From Vreelandella piezotolerans (GTDB lineage Bacteria > Pseudomonadota > Gammaproteobacteria > Pseudomonadales > Halomonadaceae): a stretch of DNA of 64,000 nt. The position numbers and the translations under genes were made by a program. Under the pieces are notes generated by a model, which worked only from the letters and a program-made list of their open reading frames with translations, had not been told where the DNA came from and made no database searches. The stretch lies in the NCBI RefSeq assembly GCF_012427705.1, contig NZ_CP048602.1, forward strand, positions 1,798,001 through 1,862,000. The letters are read 5' to 3'. Numbering within the stretch: position 1 is the stretch's first letter; every line of letters starts with the position of its first letter. Positions 32,790 through 40,386 of this stretch are shown one piece after another.

Positions 32790-33950
32790 TTACTCGAAGA
32801 TCGGCTCGAATCCAGCCTCGGCGAGGGCTGAAGCGCGAGCGGTCATCCAATCGGTGGTAAACGTGTCGGCATCGCTGGGGGCATCTTGCATAAACTGCTC
32901 CCAGGCCTGCATCAATACGTTTTGCCGCTCGACGAGCTGGTCTTGGTGGGCCTGCATCTCATCGGTCCACACGTCGATCTCTTTGTAGTACTCCACTACG
33001 GCGTCGTGGAAAGGAATCACCCACTGTAAATCCTGGTACTCGAGTGCGTAGCCCACCGCCCCCGGCGCGTTATCTTTATAGTCGTCGTAGTTCTCTTGCA
33101 TCGCTTTGATCAAGCCGTAAGCGACGCTGTCATCGAGATCCTGGTTGGCGACCACGATCGGATACGGGTAGCTGGCGCTAGGCACCGGATTATCGGCGCT
33201 GATACCACCAGCCCCAGCGGTGACTTCATGGGGGCGGAAATAGGGCGCGACGGCAGCCATGCGCTCCCAGCCTGCCTCATCGTTAGGATCCAGTACTGGC
33301 CAGCTGACGCCGCGTGGGCTACTGGCAAGCTGCTGAGCGGGCGGTGTCACGGTGGTGGTAAAAGAGGCGTCTACATCACCCGCAATAATGCCATCAAAGG
33401 AACGAGCGTAGCCCGGATAGTCTACGCGTTCGACGTCATCCCAGGTCAAGCCTCCAAAGGCGAGATACGCCTCAGTGCCTTTGTTGAGCGCGTCGTCACC
33501 ACGAATGTAGGCAATGCGCTTGCCCGCTAGGTCGGCTGGGGTCTCGACACCGAGATCTCCTGCGACCGCCAACGATAGTCCAAACGATGCAGTGGAGGTC
33601 GTGATCACGCGCAGCGGCTGCGGGCCCCAGTCGCGGTCGGCAAACATCATGACCCCTTCCGCGCCATAGTAGCTGGCAATGCCGCAGGCACACAGATCAA
33701 CACGACCCTGCTTGAGGGGCGTCATACGTGAGACATCGTTATCGCCGGGCAGAATGCGTACCGATGAGTCGTACTTATTCTGCAGCATGTTGCCGATGGC
33801 GACGGCTTGAGCGTAGCCGCTGGAGTTGGTGCCGTAAGCGGTCCAAGCCATGGTGCTGGGAAGTTCTACTTCGCTAGCGTGGCTGACCGCCACCCCTAAC
33901 AGTGAGAGCGGAAGGGCGGCGATTAACAGGCGGTGAGCAAACGGATGCAT
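32790..33950 (-). CDS. TAXI-family TRAP solute-binding protein (first copy)
   Basis: First gene of the TRAP operon, 386 residues. Signal peptide 1-26 (LLIAALPLSLLGVAVSHA, cleavage before SEVELPS), then WTAYGTNSSGYAQAVAIG, SRMTPLKQGRVDLCACGIASYYGAEG and RGDDALNKGTEAYLAFGG. AAGGAG precedes the ATG. A tandem 20-bp repeat containing a candidate operator lies about 55-95 bp upstream. The ligand is unknown; known TAXI systems import small mono- or dicarboxylates, which fits a locus with a CoA ligase. Confidence 0.87.
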   Translation of the reverse strand: MHPFAHRLLIAALPLSLLGVAVSHASEVELPSTMAWTAYGTNSSGYAQAVAIGNMLQNKYDSSVRILPGDNDVSRMTPLKQGRVDLCACGIASYYGAEGVMMFADRDWGPQPLRVITTSTASFGLSLAVAGDLGVETPADLAGKRIAYIRGDDALNKGTEAYLAFGGLTWDDVERVDYPGYARSFDGIIAGDVDASFTTTVTPPAQQLASSPRGVSWPVLDPNDEAGWERMAAVAPYFRPHEVTAGAGGISADNPVPSASYPYPIVVANQDLDDSVAYGLIKAMQENYDDYKDNAPGAVGYALEYQDLQWVIPFHDAVVEYYKEIDVWTDEMQAHQDQLVERQNVLMQAWEQFMQDAPSDADTFTTDWMTARASALAEAGFEPIFE

Positions 33951-34003
33951 TGAAATGCTCCTTTATTGTGGTTGTTACTGTTAGATGTGTTACGTTCGAT
34001 TAC

Positions 34004-34043
34004 ATTTTGTTTTGCTATGCGGTATTTTGTTTTGCTTAGTGGT
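34004..34043. repeat. Tandem 20-bp direct repeat upstream of the TRAP operon
   Basis: Two adjacent 20-bp units (34004-34023 and 34024-34043) that agree at 17 of 20 positions, both beginning ATTTTGTTTTGCT. The first holds operator site 4. Head-to-tail repeats suggest cooperative binding of a regulator. Confidence 0.65.
34009..34025. promoter_or_regulatory. Candidate catabolic-regulon operator, site 4
   Basis: GTTTTGC-TAT-GCGGTAT, 7-3-7 layout, 59 bp before the first TAXI gene. Shares TAT-GCGG with site 2 and TTTTGC with site 3. Confidence 0.58.
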
Positions 34044-34122
34044 CGAGTGATAGTAGGTAAGGCCGGAGAGGCTGTCAACGCTGTTCTCATAGGCGACTAC
34101 AAATAGTCTTTAGTGCAATGTA

Positions 34123-34148
34123 AAAAGCCAGGCGGTTGCCTGGCTTTT
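34123..34148 (-). terminator. Intrinsic terminator after the SulP gene
   Basis: Perfect 11-bp stem AAAAGCCAGGC-GGTT-GCCTGGCTTTT. The permease gene is read leftward into it, giving a T-run on the minus strand; the structure can work in both directions. Confidence 0.85.
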
Positions 34149-34170
34149 CAGAAAATTATGAGGCTAAAAG

Positions 34171-35874
34171 CTAAGAAAATTCCCGCCATGCGGCGTAGGT
34201 GCTTAAGAACACTCGCCCGGTTAACGCTTCCAGAAAGTCGCTTTTTTTCAACTGGTCCATCACGGGCCCTTTTACCTCGGACAGGTGTAGTTTGACGTCG
34301 GAGTCCTTCAAGCGCGCATTGATGGCATCCAGGCTCTCTAAGGCAGAGGCATCGATCAAGTTGACCGCTGAACAGATCAGCACGACATGCTCGAGCTCTG
34401 GGCGGCTAGCCACCAAGTTGTAGACGGTATCTTCCAAATAGCGAGCATTGGCAAAGTAGAGGCTTTCATCGATGCGCAGTAGGGCTGCGTTGCTGACGGT
34501 TTCCACATCGTGCCGCTCCACGTTACGAAAATGCTCGGTATCGGGCACTCGGCCCACAAGCGCGCTATGAGGGCGGCTGGTGCGGTATAAAAAAAGTGCA
34601 ATAGAGAGCGTCACCCCGCCAATGATCCCCGCTTCGATCCCTTCCACCAGCGTCAACAGAATAGTGACCGCCATGGCGGCAAAATCGCTGCGGGAGTAGC
34701 GCCAGGTTTGGCGCAGCATGGGCAAATCCACCAGCGTCAAAATAGAGACCGTGATAGTGGCTGCCAGAGTGGCGATGGGCAGATAGTAGAGCCAGCCAGT
34801 AAAAGCCATGGTCACTAGTGCAATACCGAGCGCGGCAAAGGCTCCGGCAGCCGGCGTTTGTGCCCCTGCATCGTAGTTGATGACAGTGCGCGATAGCCCG
34901 CCCGTGACGGGCATGCCGCTGGTGAATCCAGCCGCTAAGTTGGCGGCTCCCAATCCAATCAACTCTTGATTGGGAGAAATACGCTGGCGCCGCTTAGCGG
35001 CCAGCATTTGACCCATCGAGACCGATTCCACGAAGCCCACTAAACTGATCAACATGGCGGGGATGATGAGGGTCCGCCAGAGTGACACATCGCCCCAGGG
35101 AAAACTCAAGGCGGGCAGGCCACTGGGTATGGTGCCGACGACCGCCACGTCTTCGCGGTAAGCGAGCTGCCAATACCACGTGACCAGCGTGGTGACGATC
35201 ACGGCGAATACCGGGCCAGCTTTGGTGATCAAATCGGCGAGCGTGACGGGCACGCCCAATGACATCAGACTTCGTTTGCCATAACGGCGCATCAGTACCA
35301 GAAACAGCAGCGTCCCTCCGCCAATGGCCATGGTAAAGGGGTTATAGGTGGAGAGGTTGGGAAGCAGCGTCATCAGGCGTTCTACCAAGGTAAAGCCGCT
35401 GCTGGAGATGCCCAGTAGGCTGCCTAGCTGGCTAACGGCAATCAATATGCCTGAAGCGGTCAAGAAGCCAGATATGACCGGGTGGCTCAAAAAGTTGCTA
35501 AAAAAGCCCATTTTCAGCGCACCCATGGCCATCAGCATAGCGCCTGATAGCAGTGATAGTACCAGGGCTGCTTGAACATACTCCGCTGACCCTGGTGCCG
35601 CCACAGATGAGAGGGCAGCGCCTGTCATGAGCGCTATGATCGCCACAGGCCCCACCGCCAGCGTGCGGCTAGTGCCCAAGAGGGTATAAAGCAACTGGGG
35701 CAGAATGCTCGCATATAGCCCCACGACCGCTGGCAGACCTGCCAGCAGTGCATACGCCAACGACTGAGGAATGACCATGACGGTCACGATCAAGCCTGCC
35801 AGAAGGTCTGCCCCGAGCAAACGCTGATGGTAATGAGGTAGCCAGTTGAAGATGGGCAAATAGCGTTTGAACAT
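34171..35874 (-). CDS. SulP-family anion permease with STAS domain
   Basis: Inner-membrane anion transporter, 567 residues. N-terminal signature GLIVTVMVIPQSLAYALLAGLPAVVGLYASILP; about 10-12 helices up to residue 430; then a C-terminal STAS domain (about 450-550, VVLICSAVNLIDASALESLDAIN). SulP proteins carry sulfate, bicarbonate or dicarboxylates; no carbonic anhydrase or sulfate-assimilation gene is adjacent, so the anion is open. AGGAG lies close to the ATG. Single-gene unit with its own terminator. Confidence 0.88.
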   Translation of the reverse strand: MFKRYLPIFNWLPHYHQRLLGADLLAGLIVTVMVIPQSLAYALLAGLPAVVGLYASILPQLLYTLLGTSRTLAVGPVAIIALMTGAALSSVAAPGSAEYVQAALVLSLLSGAMLMAMGALKMGFFSNFLSHPVISGFLTASGILIAVSQLGSLLGISSSGFTLVERLMTLLPNLSTYNPFTMAIGGGTLLFLVLMRRYGKRSLMSLGVPVTLADLITKAGPVFAVIVTTLVTWYWQLAYREDVAVVGTIPSGLPALSFPWGDVSLWRTLIIPAMLISLVGFVESVSMGQMLAAKRRQRISPNQELIGLGAANLAAGFTSGMPVTGGLSRTVINYDAGAQTPAAGAFAALGIALVTMAFTGWLYYLPIATLAATITVSILTLVDLPMLRQTWRYSRSDFAAMAVTILLTLVEGIEAGIIGGVTLSIALFLYRTSRPHSALVGRVPDTEHFRNVERHDVETVSNAALLRIDESLYFANARYLEDTVYNLVASRPELEHVVLICSAVNLIDASALESLDAINARLKDSDVKLHLSEVKGPVMDQLKKSDFLEALTGRVFLSTYAAWREFS

Positions 35875-36109
35875 AAGCTCCTGAGCATCTGCTGAATAGG
35901 TACCGACAAAGTAACGTTAAAAGGACTGATAGTTTAGCGCGTTACGCGCTGAATGACGGCATTGTCCACGCTATCTCATCGTTTTGTTGGCCTTCCCCCA
36001 AAGTGCTACTTATTTCATTAGCATAACCCGTTAAGCTCACTGAGAGAGCAGCCTCTCCCTATCGCATCGTTCAAAACTCAACAACGTCAATTAAAAAAGA
36101 GTGACTCAT

Positions 36110-37753
36110 ATGCGACTATTTCGTTGGCTTGTACCATTGCTACTGATCATTGCGGCGACGTTGCTAGTGTCGCTTTCCGGGCCATGGGCCTATGCGGCAC
36201 TGGTCTGCGCAACGCTAGCCGGCGTGACGGCGGTGGCCAGCGCCCTTTATGCAATTTATAACGCGGGTCACCAACCCTCGAGTCAGCGCGAACTACTGAA
36301 GCCGCTGCGTGATTACGGTTCCTTGCGGGCCATGTCGTACCGATTGATGAAACGGGCTAGCAGTACCGCCATCGCCTCGGCAGAAGTGTCTCACTATGCC
36401 GACCTAATGGCTCAGCGCTTGGGCAAACAGGAGGGTATGGCGAGCGAGGCATCCTCGAGCATGAGCGCGATCAACACCGCTATCGTGCAGGTGAGCTCAA
36501 GTGCGTCTCATGTGGCTGCACTGGCTGAGAGCGCACGGCAGTCGAGCCATCACAATCACGATGAGCTGACGGCGATCATTCACGACATGACCGAGGTGGC
36601 CGAACGCTCTAGCCAAGCACTTGAGATGTTAACGGCGCTCAACGATAAAATCGAACGCGTTCGAAACGTGACCTCCATGATCGAAGATATCGCAGAGCAA
36701 ACGCATCTTCTCTCACTGAATGCGTCTATTGAGGCGGCTCGCGCTGGTGAGCATGGTCGGGGGTTTGCCGTCGTCGCAGGAGAGGTGCGTAATCTGGCGA
36801 TGAAAACGTCTACCGCTACGCAGAGCGTCGACGAGTTGGTTAAAGATATGCATCAAAGTGGCCATAGCGTGGTGGTCACGATGGGCGATTTGATGACCCG
36901 GGTACGCGAACGTTCTCAAGGGATGCAGCGGGTAGGTAGCAGTTTAGCGACGATAACCGAAGAGTTCGATCAAGTTCAGCAAGAGATCACAAGCGTTGCA
37001 GAGGCAATGAGCAGCACCAGAGCGCACAGCCAAACCGTCGCCGACAGCCTGCGTCAATTGGAGAAGGATGTCGACGAAGGCAATCGCAACATGCATGAAC
37101 TCGCCTTACAAGCGCGAGCGCTGATGGACGCTGCCGAAGGGGTCGACGGCGAGCTAGCGCAACAGCGGCTGCTAGGGCGGCATCAAACGGTCTTTCTAGC
37201 CGCTCGGCGCACTGCCGATCATATCGGAAAGCTGTTCGAGGCGGCTATTGCCCGAGGAGAGCTGTCCGAAGCCATGCTATTCCAGCCCGACTATGCACCC
37301 ATAGACGGTACACGGCCACCGCTATACCACACGGGATATGACCACTTCACTGATCAGCAACTGCCTACGCTCCAAGAGCCGCTACTCGGTGAATATAGCC
37401 TAAGCTATGCCATTGCCTGTGATCGAAATGGTTACGTACCTACCCATAACGCGGCGGTGAGTCGTGAGCCGACTGGCGATTATGAGCACGATCTCAAATA
37501 CTGCCGCAGCAAGCGTATTTTTGACGACCCAACCGGAAGCCGCTGTGGTGCCCACGAGAAGCCACTGTTACTGCAGACCTACAAACGCGATACGGGAGAG
37601 ATCATGCATGACCTCTCCGTGCCTATTTATATCAACGGCAAACATTGGGGCGGTTTCCGGGTAGGGTATCAGCCCGAAAAAGAAACCGCCGAAGGTTTGA
37701 GCGATCAACAGGCAGTGCTGGCGAACTCAAGCCATCGCCTGGCGCGGGCGTGA
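36110..37753 (+). CDS. Methyl-accepting chemotaxis protein with C-terminal sensor-like domain
   Basis: 547 residues. Two membrane helices close together near the N-terminus (about 4-22 and 27-49), so there is almost no periplasmic sensor. The signalling domain follows, with the hairpin tip EDIAEQTHLLSLNASIEAARAGEHGRGFAVVAGEVRNLA written in the usual heptads (QTH instead of QTN) near residues 190-230. After the coiled coil, about residues 370-540 form an extra domain (DRNGYVPTHNAAVSREPTGD, KRIFDDPTGSRCGAHEKP, HDLSVPIYINGKHWGGFRVGY) that resembles cytoplasmic Cache/PAS-type sensors. The ATG at 36110 has AAGAG upstream; a GTG at 36101 is possible. Converges with rarD (27-bp overlap). Confidence 0.85.
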   Translation: MRLFRWLVPLLLIIAATLLVSLSGPWAYAALVCATLAGVTAVASALYAIYNAGHQPSSQRELLKPLRDYGSLRAMSYRLMKRASSTAIASAEVSHYADLMAQRLGKQEGMASEASSSMSAINTAIVQVSSSASHVAALAESARQSSHHNHDELTAIIHDMTEVAERSSQALEMLTALNDKIERVRNVTSMIEDIAEQTHLLSLNASIEAARAGEHGRGFAVVAGEVRNLAMKTSTATQSVDELVKDMHQSGHSVVVTMGDLMTRVRERSQGMQRVGSSLATITEEFDQVQQEITSVAEAMSSTRAHSQTVADSLRQLEKDVDEGNRNMHELALQARALMDAAEGVDGELAQQRLLGRHQTVFLAARRTADHIGKLFEAAIARGELSEAMLFQPDYAPIDGTRPPLYHTGYDHFTDQQLPTLQEPLLGEYSLSYAIACDRNGYVPTHNAAVSREPTGDYEHDLKYCRSKRIFDDPTGSRCGAHEKPLLLQTYKRDTGEIMHDLSVPIYINGKHWGGFRVGYQPEKETAEGLSDQQAVLANSSHRLARA

Positions 37754-38632
37754 CTGCCAGGATGACCAAGAGTAGAGCGCCAAGCCCGTCCAGATCATCA
37801 TGAACGTGGCGAGTTGAATCAGGCCTAGCGGCTCGCCGAATACCGTCAGTGCAATCAAAAACTGGATGCTGGGGTTGATGTACATCAGAAACCCCAGCGT
37901 TGCTAATCGCAGGCGGCGGGCCGCACCAGCAAACGCCATAAGAGGGAGGGCGGTCAAAACGCCACTTACGACGAGAAGCGCAGACATAGGGGCATCATGC
38001 AAAAAGTGCGACGCTCCCTGCCAGCTCATCCACGTTAGCGCGAGCAACGCTAAAGGAAACAGCAGCAGTGTTTCTACGAAAAGTCCCGATAATCCATCCA
38101 GCGGTACCTGCTTACGAAACAATCCATAGCTACCAAAGCTCAATGCTAGCAGTAAGCTAATCCACGGTAACTCGCCTAGCATGACGAACTGAATGGTAAT
38201 CGCCAGGCTGGCAAGACCCAAGGCCACTAGCTGTAATTTGGCCATCACTTCACGCAGCACTAGCATACCCAGTGCCACGTTCACCAAAGGGGTGAGAAAG
38301 TAGCCTAAACTGGCCTGAAGCACTTGTTGGGTTTCGACGGCATAAATGTAAATGCCCCAGTTAAAGGCAATGAGCAGCGCACAGGCCAGTACACGCCCTA
38401 GACGTCTGGGCTCGATCAGCGCAGCCATTACCGGCGGCCAGCGACGCAGTACGCTGATCAATCCCACCAGAAATAGGCACGACCATAAAATTCGATGTAT
38501 CAAAATCTCGAGAGCCGGGACCCCATCGAATAGAGCAAAAAAGAGCGGGAAACACCCCCACATAGTGTAGGCCGTCAAGCCGAACATAACGCCCTTTACC
38601 GCCTCGGGGTCCCGCGTAGCGGATGGAAGCAT
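37727..38632 (-). CDS. rarD: RarD-type EamA transporter
   Basis: Inner-membrane drug/metabolite transporter superfamily protein, 301 residues, about 10 helices in two EamA repeats. The N-terminal part GVMFGLTAYTMWGCFPLFFALFDGVPALEILIHRILWS and later NWGIYIYAVETQQVLQASLGYFLTPLVNV are RarD signatures. The physiological substrate of RarD proteins is not established. GAGG precedes the ATG. Divergent from yafV. Confidence 0.87.
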   Translation of the reverse strand: MLPSATRDPEAVKGVMFGLTAYTMWGCFPLFFALFDGVPALEILIHRILWSCLFLVGLISVLRRWPPVMAALIEPRRLGRVLACALLIAFNWGIYIYAVETQQVLQASLGYFLTPLVNVALGMLVLREVMAKLQLVALGLASLAITIQFVMLGELPWISLLLALSFGSYGLFRKQVPLDGLSGLFVETLLLFPLALLALTWMSWQGASHFLHDAPMSALLVVSGVLTALPLMAFAGAARRLRLATLGFLMYINPSIQFLIALTVFGEPLGLIQLATFMMIWTGLALYSWSSWQSRPRQAMA

Positions 38633-38704
38633 AGCAGCCTCATTAAGTAAAAATGCTAATCTAGCACACTATCAACGAACACACCGACGCAAAGGAGACG
38701 TGGC

Positions 38705-39520
38705 ATGAGCCAATTGAAAACTAGCTTGGTGCAGTGCGATTTACGTTGGGAAGACCCGCAAGCCAATCATGAACATTTAGAGGCGCTACTCGGTGATTTG
38801 GATGGTCGCGATACGGATCTGATCGTGTTACCCGAGATGTTCGCCACAGGCTTTACCATGAACTCTCGCGAGATGGCGCAGCCCATGGCCGAGAGTCAGA
38901 GCGTGGCGTGGCTACAGAGCCAGGCGCAGGCGAGAAACTGTGTTCTGACGGGGAGTGTGGCCATTGTAGATGATGGCCAATACTACAATCGCATGGTTTG
39001 GGCGACGCCTGACGGTGAATTGCACTACTACGATAAGCGTCACCTGTTCCGCATGGCTGGCGAGCACGAGCGCTACGGGATGGGGTCAACGCGCCATATC
39101 GTCGAACTCAAGGGGTTCAAGCTTCAATTGAGCGTATGCTACGACCTACGCTTTCCCGTTTGGATGCGCCAGCAGCCAGCAGAGGATGAACATTTCGAGT
39201 ATGATGCCATCCTGTGCGTCGCTAACTGGCCCGCTCCCCGTCGACATCCGTGGCGTACGCTGTTACAAGCACGCGCGGTAGAGAACCTCGCCTATGTGGT
39301 AGGGGTAAATCGTGTGGGTGAAGACGCCAAAGGGCTAGCCTACAGCGGCGACTCCATGCTGGTCGATTTTAAAGGCGAACCGCTGATCGACCAGCCCGCC
39401 CATACTCCGTTCATTGAAACGGGGGTGTTAGATAAAACGGAACTCGATGCCTTTCGTGACAAATTTCCTGCTTGGCAAGATGCCGATCGCTTTACGTTAC
39501 TGCCAGGAGTCGGGCACTAA
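38705..39520 (+). CDS. yafV: Omega-amidase (YafV/NIT2-like carbon-nitrogen hydrolase)
   Basis: Nitrilase-superfamily amidase of 271 residues. The catalytic triad is visible as Glu in VLPEMFATGF, Lys in YDKRHLF and Cys in LSVCYDLRFP. The family cleaves 2-oxoglutaramate and 2-oxosuccinamate, repairing the keto products of glutamine/asparagine transamination. AAAGGAG precedes the ATG. Overlaps rsuA by one base (TAATG), so the two are co-translated. Confidence 0.88.
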   Translation: MSQLKTSLVQCDLRWEDPQANHEHLEALLGDLDGRDTDLIVLPEMFATGFTMNSREMAQPMAESQSVAWLQSQAQARNCVLTGSVAIVDDGQYYNRMVWATPDGELHYYDKRHLFRMAGEHERYGMGSTRHIVELKGFKLQLSVCYDLRFPVWMRQQPAEDEHFEYDAILCVANWPAPRRHPWRTLLQARAVENLAYVVGVNRVGEDAKGLAYSGDSMLVDFKGEPLIDQPAHTPFIETGVLDKTELDAFRDKFPAWQDADRFTLLPGVGH

Positions 39521-40224
39521 TGCGGCTTGATCGTTTTTTAAGTGAAACCACACCGCTGACTCGCAGTTTGGCAAAACGTGCGCTTAAAAACGGGGAGGTG
39601 ACCCTCAATGGCGACCCTATCAAACAGGCGGCCACCCAGATCGATACCGGCAACGATGAGGTACTGCTCAACGGCGAACGGCTTACCTTGGTGGGCCTTC
39701 GTTACCTGATGATGCATAAACCCGCAGACGTGGAGTGCACGGCGCGCCGGGGGCTTTATCCGCGGGTGATTGACATTATCGATGTGCCCAAGGTCGAACG
39801 ACTACAGCCAGTCGGGCGCTTAGACGTGGACACCACCGGCCTGTTACTGCTAACCGATGATGGCCAATGGTCTCATCGGGTGACTTCGCCACGCCATCGC
39901 TGTGCTAAAGTCTACGTGGCCGAGCTTGCCGACCCTATGGAAGACGAGACCGCCGAATGGGCAGTAGAGCAAGTCGCTCAGGGGATTCTTCTTGAGGGTG
40001 AAGAAACACCGACGCACCCGGCCATCCTTCGATTCGTGACTCCCAAGAAAGCGGAGCTAACCATTACGGAAGGGCGTTACCACCAAGTAAAACGCATGTT
40101 CGCCGCGTTAGGCAATCATGTTACTGCGTTGCACCGCCACTCGGTCGGTGACGTAGTGCTGCCAGATGACCTTGCCCCAGGCGAGTGGCGCGAGCTTACA
40201 CCTGAAGAGATCGCTAGTTTCTAG
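39520..40224 (+). CDS. rsuA: 16S rRNA pseudouridine-516 synthase
   Basis: RsuA, 234 residues: N-terminal S4 RNA-binding domain (MRLDRFLSETTPLTRSLAKRALKNGEVTLNG), then the catalytic domain with GRLDVDTTGLLLLTDDGQWSHRVTSPRH, whose Asp in RLD is the catalytic residue, and the C-terminal EGRYHQVKRMFAALGNHV. Very close in layout to E. coli RsuA (231). The ATG at 39520 overlaps the yafV stop; the in-frame start at 39472 would add 16 residues in front of the S4 domain. Confidence 0.92.
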   Translation: MRLDRFLSETTPLTRSLAKRALKNGEVTLNGDPIKQAATQIDTGNDEVLLNGERLTLVGLRYLMMHKPADVECTARRGLYPRVIDIIDVPKVERLQPVGRLDVDTTGLLLLTDDGQWSHRVTSPRHRCAKVYVAELADPMEDETAEWAVEQVAQGILLEGEETPTHPAILRFVTPKKAELTITEGRYHQVKRMFAALGNHVTALHRHSVGDVVLPDDLAPGEWRELTPEEIASF

Positions 40225-40241
40225 CCAGCATTTCGCTGTTG

Positions 40242-40278
40242 AACGCTGCCCGCAGCATACTCCTGAAGGCAGCGTTTT
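40242..40278 (+). terminator. Terminator after yafV-rsuA
   Basis: Stem AACGCTGCC / GGCAGCGTT, 17-base loop, followed by TT and AG; the short T-run makes it moderate. Confidence 0.55.
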
Positions 40279-40386
40279 AGTGCGTGCTTTTTTATACCGT
40301 TATCTTAATTGTTGACGCTTCTCAAAGCCAACGTCACCTTTTAAAGATGACAGACTAAACGGTTAACCAACGACAAAAGGGACGTA

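Noticed and set aside
35920..35950. Possible sigma-28 promoter upstream of the chemoreceptor (TAAA-N15-GCGCGTTA)
   Set aside because: The -10 part matches the GCCGATAA consensus at only four of eight positions.
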